From: a virus
Direction: 5' to 3' (one strand)
IMG/VR virus record: IMGVR_UViG_3300035670_001184
Span: 1-24,820 of that record
Length of the DNA stretch: 24,820 nucleotides
Below, piece by piece: positions 1 to 5,861 of the stretch (positions within the stretch are counted from its first letter, which is position 1; every line of letters starts with the position of its first letter). The notes beneath the pieces were generated by a model. It was not told where the DNA came from, did not search any database, and was given only the letters and a program-made list of their open reading frames with translations. The translations under genes were made by a program, and so were the position numbers.

Positions 1-5
1 TTCCA

Positions 6-233
6 CTATTCGCACTCCTTACACTGTCGGTTGGGACATCGCATGCACTTGTCAATGACAGCTCTCAACCTCTCGATCTCCAGCCGGTCTGCCTCAAGCT
101 GCGGCCAGGGGCACCTCGGCAGGTGCACGGTGGACTCTGAGCTGAACCCATCGTGGCCGCAGTACGGGCACCGCCACCACGTCTGGTCGCCTGGGTCTGC
201 CGGTGCTCCTCGGAAGTAGCGGCTGTACTGCAC
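6..233 (-). CDS. Small Cys-rich (zinc-finger-like) protein
   Basis: A 75-residue protein that I do not recognise as a named family. It carries an early CPYCGHDG knuckle (about residues 19-26), a later CP pair, and a C-terminal CMRCPNRQCKEC cluster, so zinc binding is likely. A short charged segment, EADRLEIERLRAVI, lies between and could form a helix or coiled coil. I chose the GTG at 231-233 because GGGAGG and AGGAG stand just upstream and the reading frame above it is the 3' end of the neighbouring gene, whose stop is at 236-238. It is the last gene of a compact leftward cluster of three (568 to 6). A role in nucleic-acid or protein binding is only inferred. Confidence 0.6.
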   Translation of the reverse strand: MQYSRYFRGAPADPGDQTWWRCPYCGHDGFSSESTVHLPRCPWPQLEADRLEIERLRAVIDKCMRCPNRQCKECE

Positions 234-235
234 TC

Positions 236-466
236 CTAATCCTCCCGATCGGACATCCCAAGTCCGCGACGGCATTGCCGCAGCACGTCGAATGCGTCCA
301 GCAACAGGTCCTCGCTGTCGGTTGAGCCACATTGCGCATCGAGCTTTGCCCAGACGCTGATGACCCGCAAGGCGGTCTGCATCCGCTTGACAGCCCTCCG
401 CAACGAAAGGCACTCCGTCCGTGACTTACGAAGCTTCAGCCGCATCTCCTCCATGCTGCGGGTCAC
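236..466 (-). CDS. Small Arg-rich helical protein, unknown function
   Basis: A 76-residue protein starting with GTG (464-466); an in-frame ATG four codons later (452-454) is an alternative start. The first half is strongly basic and helical in character (EEMRLKLRKSRTE, LRRAVKRM), and the second half is more acidic (DSEDLLLDAFDVL). No known motif is visible. The upstream stop TAG and the AGGAA that may serve as its ribosome site overlap, which implies translational coupling with the 31-residue peptide gene at 473-568. Its own stop lies two bases from the next GTG start, so the three genes look like one transcript. Function cannot be assigned. Confidence 0.55.
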   Translation of the reverse strand: MTRSMEEMRLKLRKSRTECLSLRRAVKRMQTALRVISVWAKLDAQCGSTDSEDLLLDAFDVLRQCRRGLGMSDRED

Positions 467-472
467 ACGTTC

Positions 473-568
473 CTACTTTCTAAAAAGCTGGATGATCCAG
501 ATCACGATGCTCGACCACAGGCAGCCAACGACCACTCCCCAGCAGAAGGTTCTGGTTTTCGGTTCCAT
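473..568 (-). CDS. 31-residue single-span membrane peptide
   Basis: A short reading frame from ATG (566-568) to TAG (473-475) encodes MEPKTRTF, then a hydrophobic stretch rich in V, W, I and L (about residues 9-28), then LFRK. This is a textbook small single-pass membrane peptide with charged ends. GGAGAG about 12 bases upstream may be the ribosome site. The stop runs into the start region of the next gene (466), suggesting coupling. Its position directly before two co-oriented genes, and the uninterrupted membrane-span composition, argue that it is real despite its length. Phage small membrane peptides often act in lysis, superinfection exclusion or membrane signalling; none of these can be chosen here. 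Confidence 0.5.
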   Translation of the reverse strand: MEPKTRTFCWGVVVGCLWSSIVIWIIQLFRK

Positions 569-640
569 GGAAAATGCCGTCTCTCCGGCTGCCACGTCTG
601 TCTCAGGCCGACGTTCGCCTCCCCTGGAAGGCAGGGACGA

Positions 641-859
641 TCACCAGCACTTGCCACCGACGCACTTGAACAATCGGCTCGGCACGTAGTTGGGCCAAAT
701 TACTGCACGACGCACAGGGGCCACCGGGCGGACGACCACGCGCTCGCGGACCACAAGCCGCTGGGTGGCGACGACACGAGGGCTGCGCCACGCAAGCCGG
801 GCGTCGGCCGTGGCCGGAAGAGACGCAAGAATCGCGAGGCAGAGCAAAATCCGTTTCAT
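641..859 (-). CDS. Small secreted basic protein
   Basis: A 72-residue protein with a clear Sec signal peptide: MKR, a hydrophobic core ILLCLAILASLPA, then TADA as a likely cleavage site near residue 20. The mature part is short, very basic and repetitive (RLVVRERVVVRPVAPVRRA), ending in CVGGKCW, which could form one disulfide. The ATG at 857-859 is preceded by GGAG at a spacing of about 9. Small exported RVVVR-type proteins of this look are common in planctomycete genomes, which is one reason for the host inference. It reads leftward from beside the tRNA-Val fragment, so it could be a phage-borne conversion gene. Function unknown. Confidence 0.6.
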   Translation of the reverse strand: MKRILLCLAILASLPATADARLAWRSPRVVATQRLVVRERVVVRPVAPVRRAVIWPNYVPSRLFKCVGGKCW

Positions 860-886
860 AATCTGAACTCCATGTAAAGAAACCGA

Positions 887-938
887 GAGCGCCGCACTCA
901 CATTGCGGAGGTCACAGGTTCGAAACCTGTATCGCCCA
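887..938 (+). pseudogene. 3' part of tRNA-Val(CAC), probable attachment-site core
   Basis: These 52 bases match tRNA positions 22-73: D-stem 3' strand GAGC, anticodon stem CCGCA/TGCGG around loop CTCACAT (anticodon CAC, valine), variable loop AGGTC, T-arm ACAGG-TTCGAAA-CCTGT, acceptor 3' strand ATCGCCC and discriminator A. The 5' acceptor strand (expected GGGCGAT) and the D-stem 5' strand are absent upstream, so no functional tRNA can be made from this locus. Such 3' fragments are the usual att core of phages that integrate into tRNA genes. The 5' side is flanked by the small leftward genes and the 3' side by phage genes, which fits an attP better than an integrated junction. Confidence 0.75.
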
Positions 939-990
939 CTTGGCGGGTGGCCCTACCCGTAAGGAAGGGCAACGTCTGGTTCGCCAGCGG
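939..990 (+). other. Structured segment with UUCG hairpin beside att core
   Basis: Immediately after the tRNA fragment there are nested complementary arms: TGGCG near 941 can pair with CGCCA at 982-986, and GCCCT near 950 with AGGGC at 966-970. CTGG-TTCG-CCAG at 976-987 is a small hairpin with a UUCG tetraloop. No T-tract follows, so this is not a standard terminator. It could be an integrase arm or accessory region of attP, or an RNA element. This is a weak call based only on visible complementarity. Confidence 0.25.
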
Positions 991-1009
991 TCATAACACA
1001 CCCGCCTAT

Positions 1010-1038
1010 TTGACTAGGCCTATCGTATTCGCTAAACT
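1010..1038 (+). promoter_or_regulatory. Repressor promoter containing operator O1, leaderless start
   Basis: TTGACT (1010-1015) and TAAACT (1033-1038) are separated by exactly 17 bases, a good sigma70-type promoter. The spacer and -10 are covered by an imperfect inverted repeat, CCTATCGTATTCGCTAAA (1019-1036), which matches operator O2 at 1308-1325 in 14 of 18 positions. The expected transcription start falls about 7 bases after the -10, at or next to the repressor ATG (1045). The repressor mRNA would then be leaderless, like lambda cI made from PRM. The site predicts negative autoregulation. Confidence 0.6.
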
Positions 1039-1044
1039 AAGGGC

Positions 1045-1287
1045 ATGTCAACCGTGACTGACGAGCAAGCCCTGCGTACGATCGCCGACAACCTGAGGAG
1101 GTTGCGAGGCGAAATGTCATATTCTGAGATAGCCAGACGGTGCAGCACGTACCCCGCCGTCATCTCTCGCATCGAGAAACAGGTCCACATGCCAGGTGCT
1201 GGTCTGCTATCACGCATCGCGGACGCCCTTGGCTGCAGCACCGAAGACCTGCTGTCGACGCCTCTTGCGTCATCTCGAAAAAAATAG
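1045..1287 (+). CDS. XRE/Cro-cI family HTH transcriptional regulator
   Basis: An 80-residue single-domain DNA-binding protein. An HTH_3 fold covers most of it: IADNLRRLRGEM (helix 1), SYSEIARRC (helix 2), YPAVISRIEKQ (recognition helix, about residues 36-46), then GAGLLSRIADALGCSTEDLL. It has no C-terminal peptidase domain, so unlike lambda cI or LexA-type repressors it cannot self-cleave; induction would need another signal or an antirepressor. There is no convincing ribosome site before the ATG, which fits the leaderless transcript expected from the promoter at 1010-1038. The same 18-bp dyad occurs in its own promoter and in the next promoter (1299-1327), so it is probably the lysogeny regulator that controls both. 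Confidence 0.85.
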   Translation: MSTVTDEQALRTIADNLRRLRGEMSYSEIARRCSTYPAVISRIEKQVHMPGAGLLSRIADALGCSTEDLLSTPLASSRKK

Positions 1288-1298
1288 TGCGACAGGGG

Positions 1299-1327
1299 TT
1301 GCACTACCTTATCGTATCCGATAAGAT
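1299..1327 (+). promoter_or_regulatory. Rightward early promoter containing operator O2
   Basis: TTGCAC (1299-1304) and TAAGAT (1322-1327) are spaced by 17 bases. Inside lies a perfect dyad, CTTATCG-TATC-CGATAAG (1308-1325), overlapping the -10. It is the perfect version of the operator in the repressor promoter, so the repressor probably shuts this promoter off. Transcription would start near 1334 and run towards the early genes from 1641. An ATG at 1338 at the predicted 5' end opens an 11-codon frame (to 1373), MTVGLLQREPF, a possible leaderless leader peptide, not certain. Both promoters point right, so the switch is tandem rather than divergent. Confidence 0.6.
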
Positions 1328-1340
1328 GGCCGACGTTATG

Positions 1341-1640
1341 ACCGTTGGCCTTCTCCAACGCGAGCCGTTCTGAAGGCCGTTGATTTCCAGATCCTCGTGC
1401 CCGCCGGCGGTGGCTGCGGCCCGTATTGCTGCTTCCGAGCCGCATGCTGCCGCCGGCTGTTTTGCTAATTCCTCCTGTTGCTGACCGCTTGGCTGTTTGG
1501 GACGGCATGGACCTGGCATGGATGCGCTGGGCGGTCGGCTACGGAGGATCGCGTGGCTGTTCTGGTAGGTGACGGAGAGCCGGTGATAAGATGACATGGT
1601 GTTGACACCCACACCACATCATTACGCTGGGAGACAGGCC
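1341..1640. other. Intergenic region, no confident gene
   Basis: About 300 bases downstream of the O2 promoter. Several short frames are open, including a Cys-rich one ending at TAA 1466-1468 and a 42-codon one from ATG 1444. None has a good ribosome site or recognisable product. A short palindrome, GGTGT-TG-ACACC, lies at 1598-1609. It may be a long 5' leader for the gene at 1641. Confidence 0.35.
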
Positions 1641-2015
1641 ATGTCCACTTACACCTACACCGACTGCAACGCGTGTGGCACCAGATACCAGATTACACGT
1701 GAGAACCTCGGGCGTGTGCTGCGATGCAGGAAATGCGGCAAAGAGTTTGAGACGCACGAAGTCGTGGCGGCACCCCCAGTCCCGCCACCTGTGCCAGCTG
1801 AAGTTGTGCCACCAGCACCTCCTGCGCCACAGCAGAAGCACGAGCAGCCGACATTTGTTGTGCTGCCTGTGATGAACAATGAAAACGTTTGGAACCGTAA
1901 TCGTGGCTGTGCGGATCTGCTGCTGCTCTCGATTTTCATTCCGCCGGCCATTTTCGTGATTGCCGCGGTGTTGAACCGTTTGCTGAGCTTGTTGTTCCCG
2001 AACAACTGGCCATAG
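1641..2015 (+). CDS. MJ0042-type zinc-ribbon membrane protein
   Basis: A 124-residue protein in three parts. Residues 9-37 form a zinc ribbon with C9-x2-C12 and C29-x2-C32 (CNACGTRYQI, then LRCRKCGKEFE), the pattern of the MJ0042 family. A Pro/Ala-rich linker (PPVPPPVPAEVVPPAPPAP, about 44-65) follows. The C-terminus is one strongly hydrophobic segment (LLLLSIFIPPAIFVIAAVL, about 94-112), a probable membrane anchor. ATG 1641 has GGGAG seven bases upstream; an in-frame GTG at 1596 adds nothing of note. This architecture is abundant in planctomycete chromosomes, so it may be a host-derived gene. Its function is unknown. It is the first clear gene after the O2 promoter. Confidence 0.7.
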   Translation: MSTYTYTDCNACGTRYQITRENLGRVLRCRKCGKEFETHEVVAAPPVPPPVPAEVVPPAPPAPQQKHEQPTFVVLPVMNNENVWNRNRGCADLLLLSIFIPPAIFVIAAVLNRLLSLLFPNNWP

Positions 2016-2058
2016 GAATCTCCAAGCAAGGACGCCCCGCACCCAGTGGGGCGCGGTG

Positions 2059-2310
2059 ATGGATTGCACCTCAGCATATTTGACGCCGCCTCAGATCGCG
2101 AAGCTGATGCGTTGCGGTCTGACAACCGTTTATCGATGGATCAGCTCTGGCGATTTATCTGCCGTGAGTATCGGTTGTGGCACGCAGCGAGCCAGATATC
2201 GCATCAGTCGCGAGTCACTGGATGAGTTTTTGCGACGTAAGCAGGTGATCCCGCTGCCACCGGTTCGAGGTCGCAGGTCGCAGCTTCCTGGGGTCACAGA
2301 GTTTGTCTAG
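2059..2310 (+). CDS. Excisionase-family (HTH_17) DNA-binding protein
   Basis: An 83-residue MerR/excisionase-type winged helix: YLTPPQIAKLMRCGLTTVYRWISSGDLSAVSI is the helix-turn-helix with the typical TVYRWI recognition helix and G-x-L turn, followed by RYRISRESLDEFLRRKQ, the wing and closing helix. The C-terminal tail is basic (PVRGRRSQ). The ATG at 2059 directly follows an alternative in-frame GTG (2056); GTGGGG upstream is the only ribosome-site candidate. In prophages such proteins act as excisionase (directionality factor) or as small regulators. Its place shortly after the operator region supports a role in the lysogeny or early switch, but no integrase is in view to pair with it. Confidence 0.7.
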   Translation: MDCTSAYLTPPQIAKLMRCGLTTVYRWISSGDLSAVSIGCGTQRARYRISRESLDEFLRRKQVIPLPPVRGRRSQLPGVTEFV

Positions 2311-2313
2311 TCG

Positions 2314-2538
2314 ATGGATTTCTCGATGAAACCGACAGTTGAAATACCACCAGGAATTGTCGAGCCGCAGCACCTGTACACGAAGGACGAGCTACTCCGC
2401 CGATTGCGTTGGGATGACGGATCACTAAGACGTGCCAGGCGTGCGGGACTTCGTTGCAGATATCACGGTCGCCAGCTTTTCTTTATTGGTCGCGATGTCA
2501 TCGAGTACATCGACCAGCACGGGAAGAACGAAAGATGA
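2314..2538 (+). CDS. Small HTH-like protein, possibly excisionase-related
   Basis: A 74-residue basic protein. LYTKDELLRRLRWDDGSLRRARRAGLRC reads as a helix-turn-helix with a degenerate second helix, and FFIGRDVIEYIDQHGKN resembles the closing helix of excisionase-like domains. This makes it a likely sister of the gene just upstream, which ends three bases before it. There is no good ribosome site before ATG 2314 or the second ATG at 2326, so translation may be coupled to the upstream gene. The stop (TGA 2536-2538) overlaps an ATG at 2535 that opens a short frame. It may be another early regulator. Confidence 0.55.
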   Translation: MDFSMKPTVEIPPGIVEPQHLYTKDELLRRLRWDDGSLRRARRAGLRCRYHGRQLFFIGRDVIEYIDQHGKNER

Positions 2539-2627
2539 ACCAAGATTTAGCACAGAAAGGCGAGGTGCCAAATGAAGCTGGAAGTAGTCGAGATGACGGA
2601 CGAACAGCTCAAGGAAGCGAACCTTAA
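2535..2627 (+). CDS. Possible 30-residue peptide, coupled start
   Basis: An ATGA overlap with the previous stop opens a 30-codon frame (MNQDLAQKGEVPNEAG...) that ends inside the next gene in another frame. It has no recognisable motif. It may be a short translated leader that carries ribosomes to the start at 2572, or chance. Low confidence. Confidence 0.2.
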   Translation: MNQDLAQKGEVPNEAGSSRDDGRTAQGSEP

Positions 2628-3261
2628 AGAGCTGGCATACATCGAGGACCGGATACGTGCTGAAGACCAGGAGGAACTGGAAGGGTCGCTTCGTAAGTCA
2701 CAACTAATTCGGCAATGCCAGGCGGGCGGGCTGTTTAAGGCTGGAGGATTCGCGACGGTCGACGCTTGGGTACAGAAGCGATTCGGGTACAGCAAGAAGC
2801 ACGTCTACCGATTAATCGGTGCCGGAGTCGCAAATGAAGTCCTATCTGAGCACATTGAACAAGTCGAGAACAAGGTCAAGCAGAAGGTCAAGGACTGCAA
2901 AGTGCTACGTAGCACTTTGCTTCCACAGACTCTCGGAGAGTTACATGCGTTTGGGACACAGCGGTGGATTAACGAGCCACATTGGACGCCGTTCGTGGAT
3001 GTCTACGCGGAGGCGTGGGCACAGCAACTTAACGCGCAAAAGGACTCACGTCCATCAGCAAGACTCGTGCAGAAGGTAGCCAAGAAGATGTTTCCGCAAG
3101 CCTACACGGACCCACGCACCAAGAAGAAGCATGCGGCTAAGGCTGTTGAGAAAGAGAGTGCCGTCAACCGGTTCAAGAAGTGGATTGCAGCGGAAGCATT
3201 CAACAAGCAACAGCTGCGAGCGATCATGCGTGAAATGCAAGACCTCATTAAGGAGATGTGA
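2572..3261 (+). CDS. ParB/DUF3102-like DNA-binding protein
   Basis: A 229-residue protein. The N-terminal 40 residues are acidic and helical. Residues about 60-85 (FATVDAWVQKRFGYSKKHVYRLI) form a helix-turn-helix of the kind seen in ParB-like and DUF3102-like phage and plasmid proteins, where a serine-lysine turn precedes a VYRLI recognition helix. A Lys-rich helix follows (VENKVKQKVKDCKVLRS), and later comes SRPSARLVQKVAKKM, a segment typical of such proteins. The C-terminus is basic and helical. ATG 2572 has GGCGAGG at a good distance. The GHKL ATPase gene starts four bases after its stop, so the two probably act together in DNA organisation, replication control or silencing. The family call is by eye. 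Confidence 0.55.
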   Translation: MKLEVVEMTDEQLKEANLKELAYIEDRIRAEDQEELEGSLRKSQLIRQCQAGGLFKAGGFATVDAWVQKRFGYSKKHVYRLIGAGVANEVLSEHIEQVENKVKQKVKDCKVLRSTLLPQTLGELHAFGTQRWINEPHWTPFVDVYAEAWAQQLNAQKDSRPSARLVQKVAKKMFPQAYTDPRTKKKHAAKAVEKESAVNRFKKWIAAEAFNKQQLRAIMREMQDLIKEM

Positions 3262-3264
3262 TCA

Positions 3265-4833
3265 ATGGGTATTAGCAAGACAAAGCGGAACGAGCCGCTC
3301 GCCAACATGATCCGGTCATATCAAAGCGACGGCCATATGGAGTGGCATATCGCCATTGCGGAAGTGATCGATAACGCGCTGGAGGAGTGTAAGGGAAATG
3401 CGAAGAACGTTCTTGTATTCATCGATGACGACACGGACATGATCACAATCGCTGATGACGGAAACGGAGTTGATGACATCAATAGATTGTTCCAGCTTGG
3501 CAACACCACGAGCTACGACATCAAGAACACTATCGGACTCTATGGGGTAGGTGTTACCAAGTCCGCGATATGGGCCGGCGAACAGATGTTTGTCCGCACC
3601 TTGCACAAGGGTAAATACTACCAACACATCGTCAACTGGACGGAGTGCTTGAAGCAGAACGAATGGCCCAAAGCTCACGACATGACTCCGGACCGCGGAC
3701 GTATGCCGGACTGGTGGCCGAGGGGAACGGTTGTGCAGATTACAGGCAGACGCAAGAGCCCCGCGCTGAACGAGCAGGGCATCAGGAACAAATTGACGCG
3801 GATGTTTCAGTCAGCCATTCGCGGAGGCGCTGTGATCTACGTTGGAAGACCGGTGAATGGCATGTTGTCAAATGACAAACAGCTGAAGGTACTTGACCCT
3901 CCGAAGATGTTGCAGGAGCAGATGTTTGATGGAGAGGTTAATGGCAAATCATTTACTGGTCGTGCGTGCGTGCTGGAGCGACACAATGATAACTTCGATG
4001 GCTGCTACTTTCACTTCATGCACAGGTTGCTGTTTCGCAATTACGAGCCGTTTGGCGACATGAGTACACAGCGTATGTACGTCGAGATATTCCTAGGGCC
4101 TGAATGGAAGTACGACTTATCGCAGGTCAAAGACCAGATAACCCGCGACCGGCAGGAACTCTACGACGCTGTGCACACGAAGATAAAGAGCCTACTGGCA
4201 GACAGTGTGCACTATGAGGAGGAAATTGAGTTTGAGGACTGTGCCGCAGCACTGAATGCGATGGCTGAGAAATTCGGGCTCCGTGATATCGACAATCGTG
4301 GAGGCGAAGGGCAATCAGGAGAAGGACACGGCGGGGATAGTTCAAGCGGAGATGGAGACAAGAAACCTAACAGGACCGGACCAGGTGATGAGGAGGGGAA
4401 AGGACATGAGCGCGACGATGGGACGGATCATGACAAGCGTGCAATGGGGTTGACGTTTGTTTTTAAGGGTGATGATGACATGGATGGCAAGATCGTCGAT
4501 GCAAGGCTGCAGTCAGACGGAAATAGCATGAAACTACTTGTGTTTTTCAATAAGTCTACCCCGGAGATAAACGCTGCTGCCGTCAATAAACCAAAAAACA
4601 ACTGGGGGCTTTGGGCACTCGGAATGGGTGCCGTCGGAGCATTGTTACTATCAGAACACGCGAAGTACGATCAGTGCGACAAGTCCCCATTTCCGAAGAT
4701 CATGCGAAAGCTACCGTCAATTAATGACAAGATGAAGGCATATGCGTTTACCGTGACTGAGTTGATGCGTAACTTTCAATCGACTGAGCGTAGGAAACAG
4801 AAGCGCAAGAGAGCATACAAGTCGGGGATCTAG
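3265..4833 (+). CDS. GHKL (MORC/HSP90-type) ATPase
   Basis: A 522-residue ATPase. The Bergerat fold is clear: N box EVIDNALEE (33-41), with the catalytic Glu and Mg-binding Asn; G1 box ADDGNGVDD (63-71); G2 lid GLYGVGVTKSA (91-101). PRGTVVQITG near 150 fits the far end of the domain and a second alpha/beta domain follows. It is not a histidine kinase (no H-box), and it lacks the rest of a gyrase or topoisomerase. The spacing is closest to MORC-type ATPases, which clamp DNA. About residues 336-393 are a Gly/Asp/Glu-rich flexible linker. Residues 447-462 are hydrophobic (WGLWALGMGAVGALLL) and the tail is very basic (RRKQKRKR). GGAG before the ATG supports the start. It lies directly behind a ParB-like gene. 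Role unknown. Confidence 0.8.
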   Translation: MGISKTKRNEPLANMIRSYQSDGHMEWHIAIAEVIDNALEECKGNAKNVLVFIDDDTDMITIADDGNGVDDINRLFQLGNTTSYDIKNTIGLYGVGVTKSAIWAGEQMFVRTLHKGKYYQHIVNWTECLKQNEWPKAHDMTPDRGRMPDWWPRGTVVQITGRRKSPALNEQGIRNKLTRMFQSAIRGGAVIYVGRPVNGMLSNDKQLKVLDPPKMLQEQMFDGEVNGKSFTGRACVLERHNDNFDGCYFHFMHRLLFRNYEPFGDMSTQRMYVEIFLGPEWKYDLSQVKDQITRDRQELYDAVHTKIKSLLADSVHYEEEIEFEDCAAALNAMAEKFGLRDIDNRGGEGQSGEGHGGDSSSGDGDKKPNRTGPGDEEGKGHERDDGTDHDKRAMGLTFVFKGDDDMDGKIVDARLQSDGNSMKLLVFFNKSTPEINAAAVNKPKNNWGLWALGMGAVGALLLSEHAKYDQCDKSPFPKIMRKLPSINDKMKAYAFTVTELMRNFQSTERRKQKRKRAYKSGI

Positions 4834-4851
4834 TCCAATAGGCCGCGACCT

Positions 4852-4891
4852 CCCGCCAATCGCGTAAGCCGGCTTCGCAACCGGCGGCGGG
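4852..4891 (+). other. GC-rich nested hairpin in gene 5' leader
   Basis: GCCGG (4868-4872) pairs with CCGGC (4881-4885) around an 8-base loop, and CCCGCC (4852-4857) pairs with GGCGGG (4886-4891) outside a 10-base one-sided bulge. No T-tract follows, so it is not a standard terminator. It stands just before GGAGG (4896-4900) and could modulate translation of the gene at 4920, or stabilise the 3' end of the ATPase message. Confidence 0.4.
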
Positions 4892-4919
4892 ACTTGGAGG
4901 AAAGGGTGCGTTAACCGTT

Positions 4920-5249
4920 ATGACACGCGTATGGGTGCAAGTTGAGTTGTATTTAGGTAAGCGGAATGGAGATCCAGATGCGACGGTCGGTCGATGGGCA
5001 ACAGTTGAGTTCATTCCACGGCCCGGCGATTGGGTCTTTTACAGCGACGACAACTGGCCTGCAGGTTCAGTGATAGTTCAGTGCGTGGAACATTACTTGA
5101 TGGAAGGGAACGAAGACGCACTTGTTCGTATTATCTGTAATGAGGAAGACCTAGATTTCTATGGCGATGAATCGCTAGGAGAACGTGTTAGCGAGTTATG
5201 TAAACACGGATTCATGGTTTCCAAGTTGTTATGGGAAGCTGACGGATAA
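4920..5249 (+). CDS. Hypothetical acidic protein
   Basis: A 109-residue acidic protein with no motif I recognise. The first half alternates hydrophobic and polar residues (VWVQVELYLG, RWATVEFIPRPGDWVFY), suggesting a small beta-rich fold. The middle (SVIVQCVEHYLMEGNEDALVRIIC) and the end (ESLGERVSELCKHGF) look alternately strand and helix. No upstream in-frame start exists after the preceding stop, so ATG 4920 is the natural start. GGAGG is unusually far (19 bases) from it. The hairpin at 4852-4891 sits in its leader. It opens a run of small accessory genes. Nothing suggests a signal peptide or membrane span. Confidence 0.6.
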   Translation: MTRVWVQVELYLGKRNGDPDATVGRWATVEFIPRPGDWVFYSDDNWPAGSVIVQCVEHYLMEGNEDALVRIICNEEDLDFYGDESLGERVSELCKHGFMVSKLLWEADG

Positions 5250-5321
5250 AGCTGAATCAACATGACTCACCTCAGTTTGCACGATTTTGTGTTTTCAATG
5301 TTTAACCCAGGGAGGACGAGT

Positions 5322-5558
5322 ATGAGTTTCGAGAATGCTGCACTTGCTCTAGAAAGCTTCACCACACTACATAGCCAGTACAAGCAAGCTTGCGACTTGG
5401 AAGCGATCCGAGCCGCTGAGAAAGCGTCGGCTGACGCGGAGCTGGCCTTGGCCGTGGCGTCGCGCGAACAAGCGGACACCGCAGCCGAATCTGCATTGGC
5501 TGTGCTGCTGCAAGAACTGGCGTCGATCGGCGTGACCGTGCCTCCGCCGAGTGCGTGA
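5322..5558 (+). CDS. Small Ala-rich coiled-coil protein
   Basis: A 78-residue protein, mostly one long Ala/Glu-rich helix (DLEAIRAAEKASADAELALA through to ALAVLLQELASIGV) ending in a Pro-rich tail. A coiled coil is likely. The frame is open from ATG 5262, but the ATG at 5322 follows GGGAGGACGAGT, a strong and well-placed ribosome site, so I take that start. Function is unknown; such small coiled coils are common in phage accessory regions. Confidence 0.6.
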   Translation: MSFENAALALESFTTLHSQYKQACDLEAIRAAEKASADAELALAVASREQADTAAESALAVLLQELASIGVTVPPPSA

Positions 5559-5642
5559 GTGGTCCGTGTGGGTGCCCCGGCATCGTGCTGCTTCCTGCCG
5601 TGTGGTGCGGTGCCGGGGATTTTCTTAGCTACAGGTTCAAGC

Positions 5643-5861
5643 ATGGAACGCTTTCGTACCTATCTCATCCGCGGTGGCACGTTCAACGGACTGCGGATCA
5701 CGTGTCAGAAATCTACGCGGCCTGGCACGGTGATTCTGTTCAAGAGGCGGTGCTGCGACGAAGCGATCCACGGCATCGACACCGGCGAACTGTACGAGCT
5801 GGACCGGCGTGGCGTGGAGTACGTGCTGCAAGAAGATGAAGAGGAAGAAGAGGTGGAGTGA
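5643..5861 (+). CDS. Small basic protein with acidic tail
   Basis: A 72-residue protein: a beta-like N-terminal part (ERFRTYLIRGGTFNGLRITC, PGTVILFKRRCC) followed by GELYELDRRGVEYVLQEDEEEEEVE, an acidic tail. I do not recognise the family. The frame stays open upstream to GTG 5559, but the translation there is unlike a protein start and ATG 5643 has ACAGG nearby. The stop TGA (5859-5861) overlaps the next ATG, so translation is coupled with the winged-helix gene. Confidence 0.5.
   Translation: MERFRTYLIRGGTFNGLRITCQKSTRPGTVILFKRRCCDEAIHGIDTGELYELDRRGVEYVLQEDEEEEEVE

Noticed and set aside
1331-1468. A Cys-rich + strand frame ending in GCGPYCCF...CCRRLFC.
   Set aside because: No ATG or GTG start with a ribosome site; the Cys content follows from a GC-rich local sequence. 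Noted only as a possible translated leader after the O2 promoter.
1444-1572. A 42-codon frame from ATG 1444 and a 102-codon - strand frame over 1304-1612.
   Set aside because: Neither shows a ribosome site, a recognisable motif or coupling; the - strand frame crosses the O2 promoter.
1602-1640. TTGACA at 1602-1607 as a promoter for the gene at 1641.
   Set aside because: No acceptable -10 hexamer at 15-19 bases downstream.
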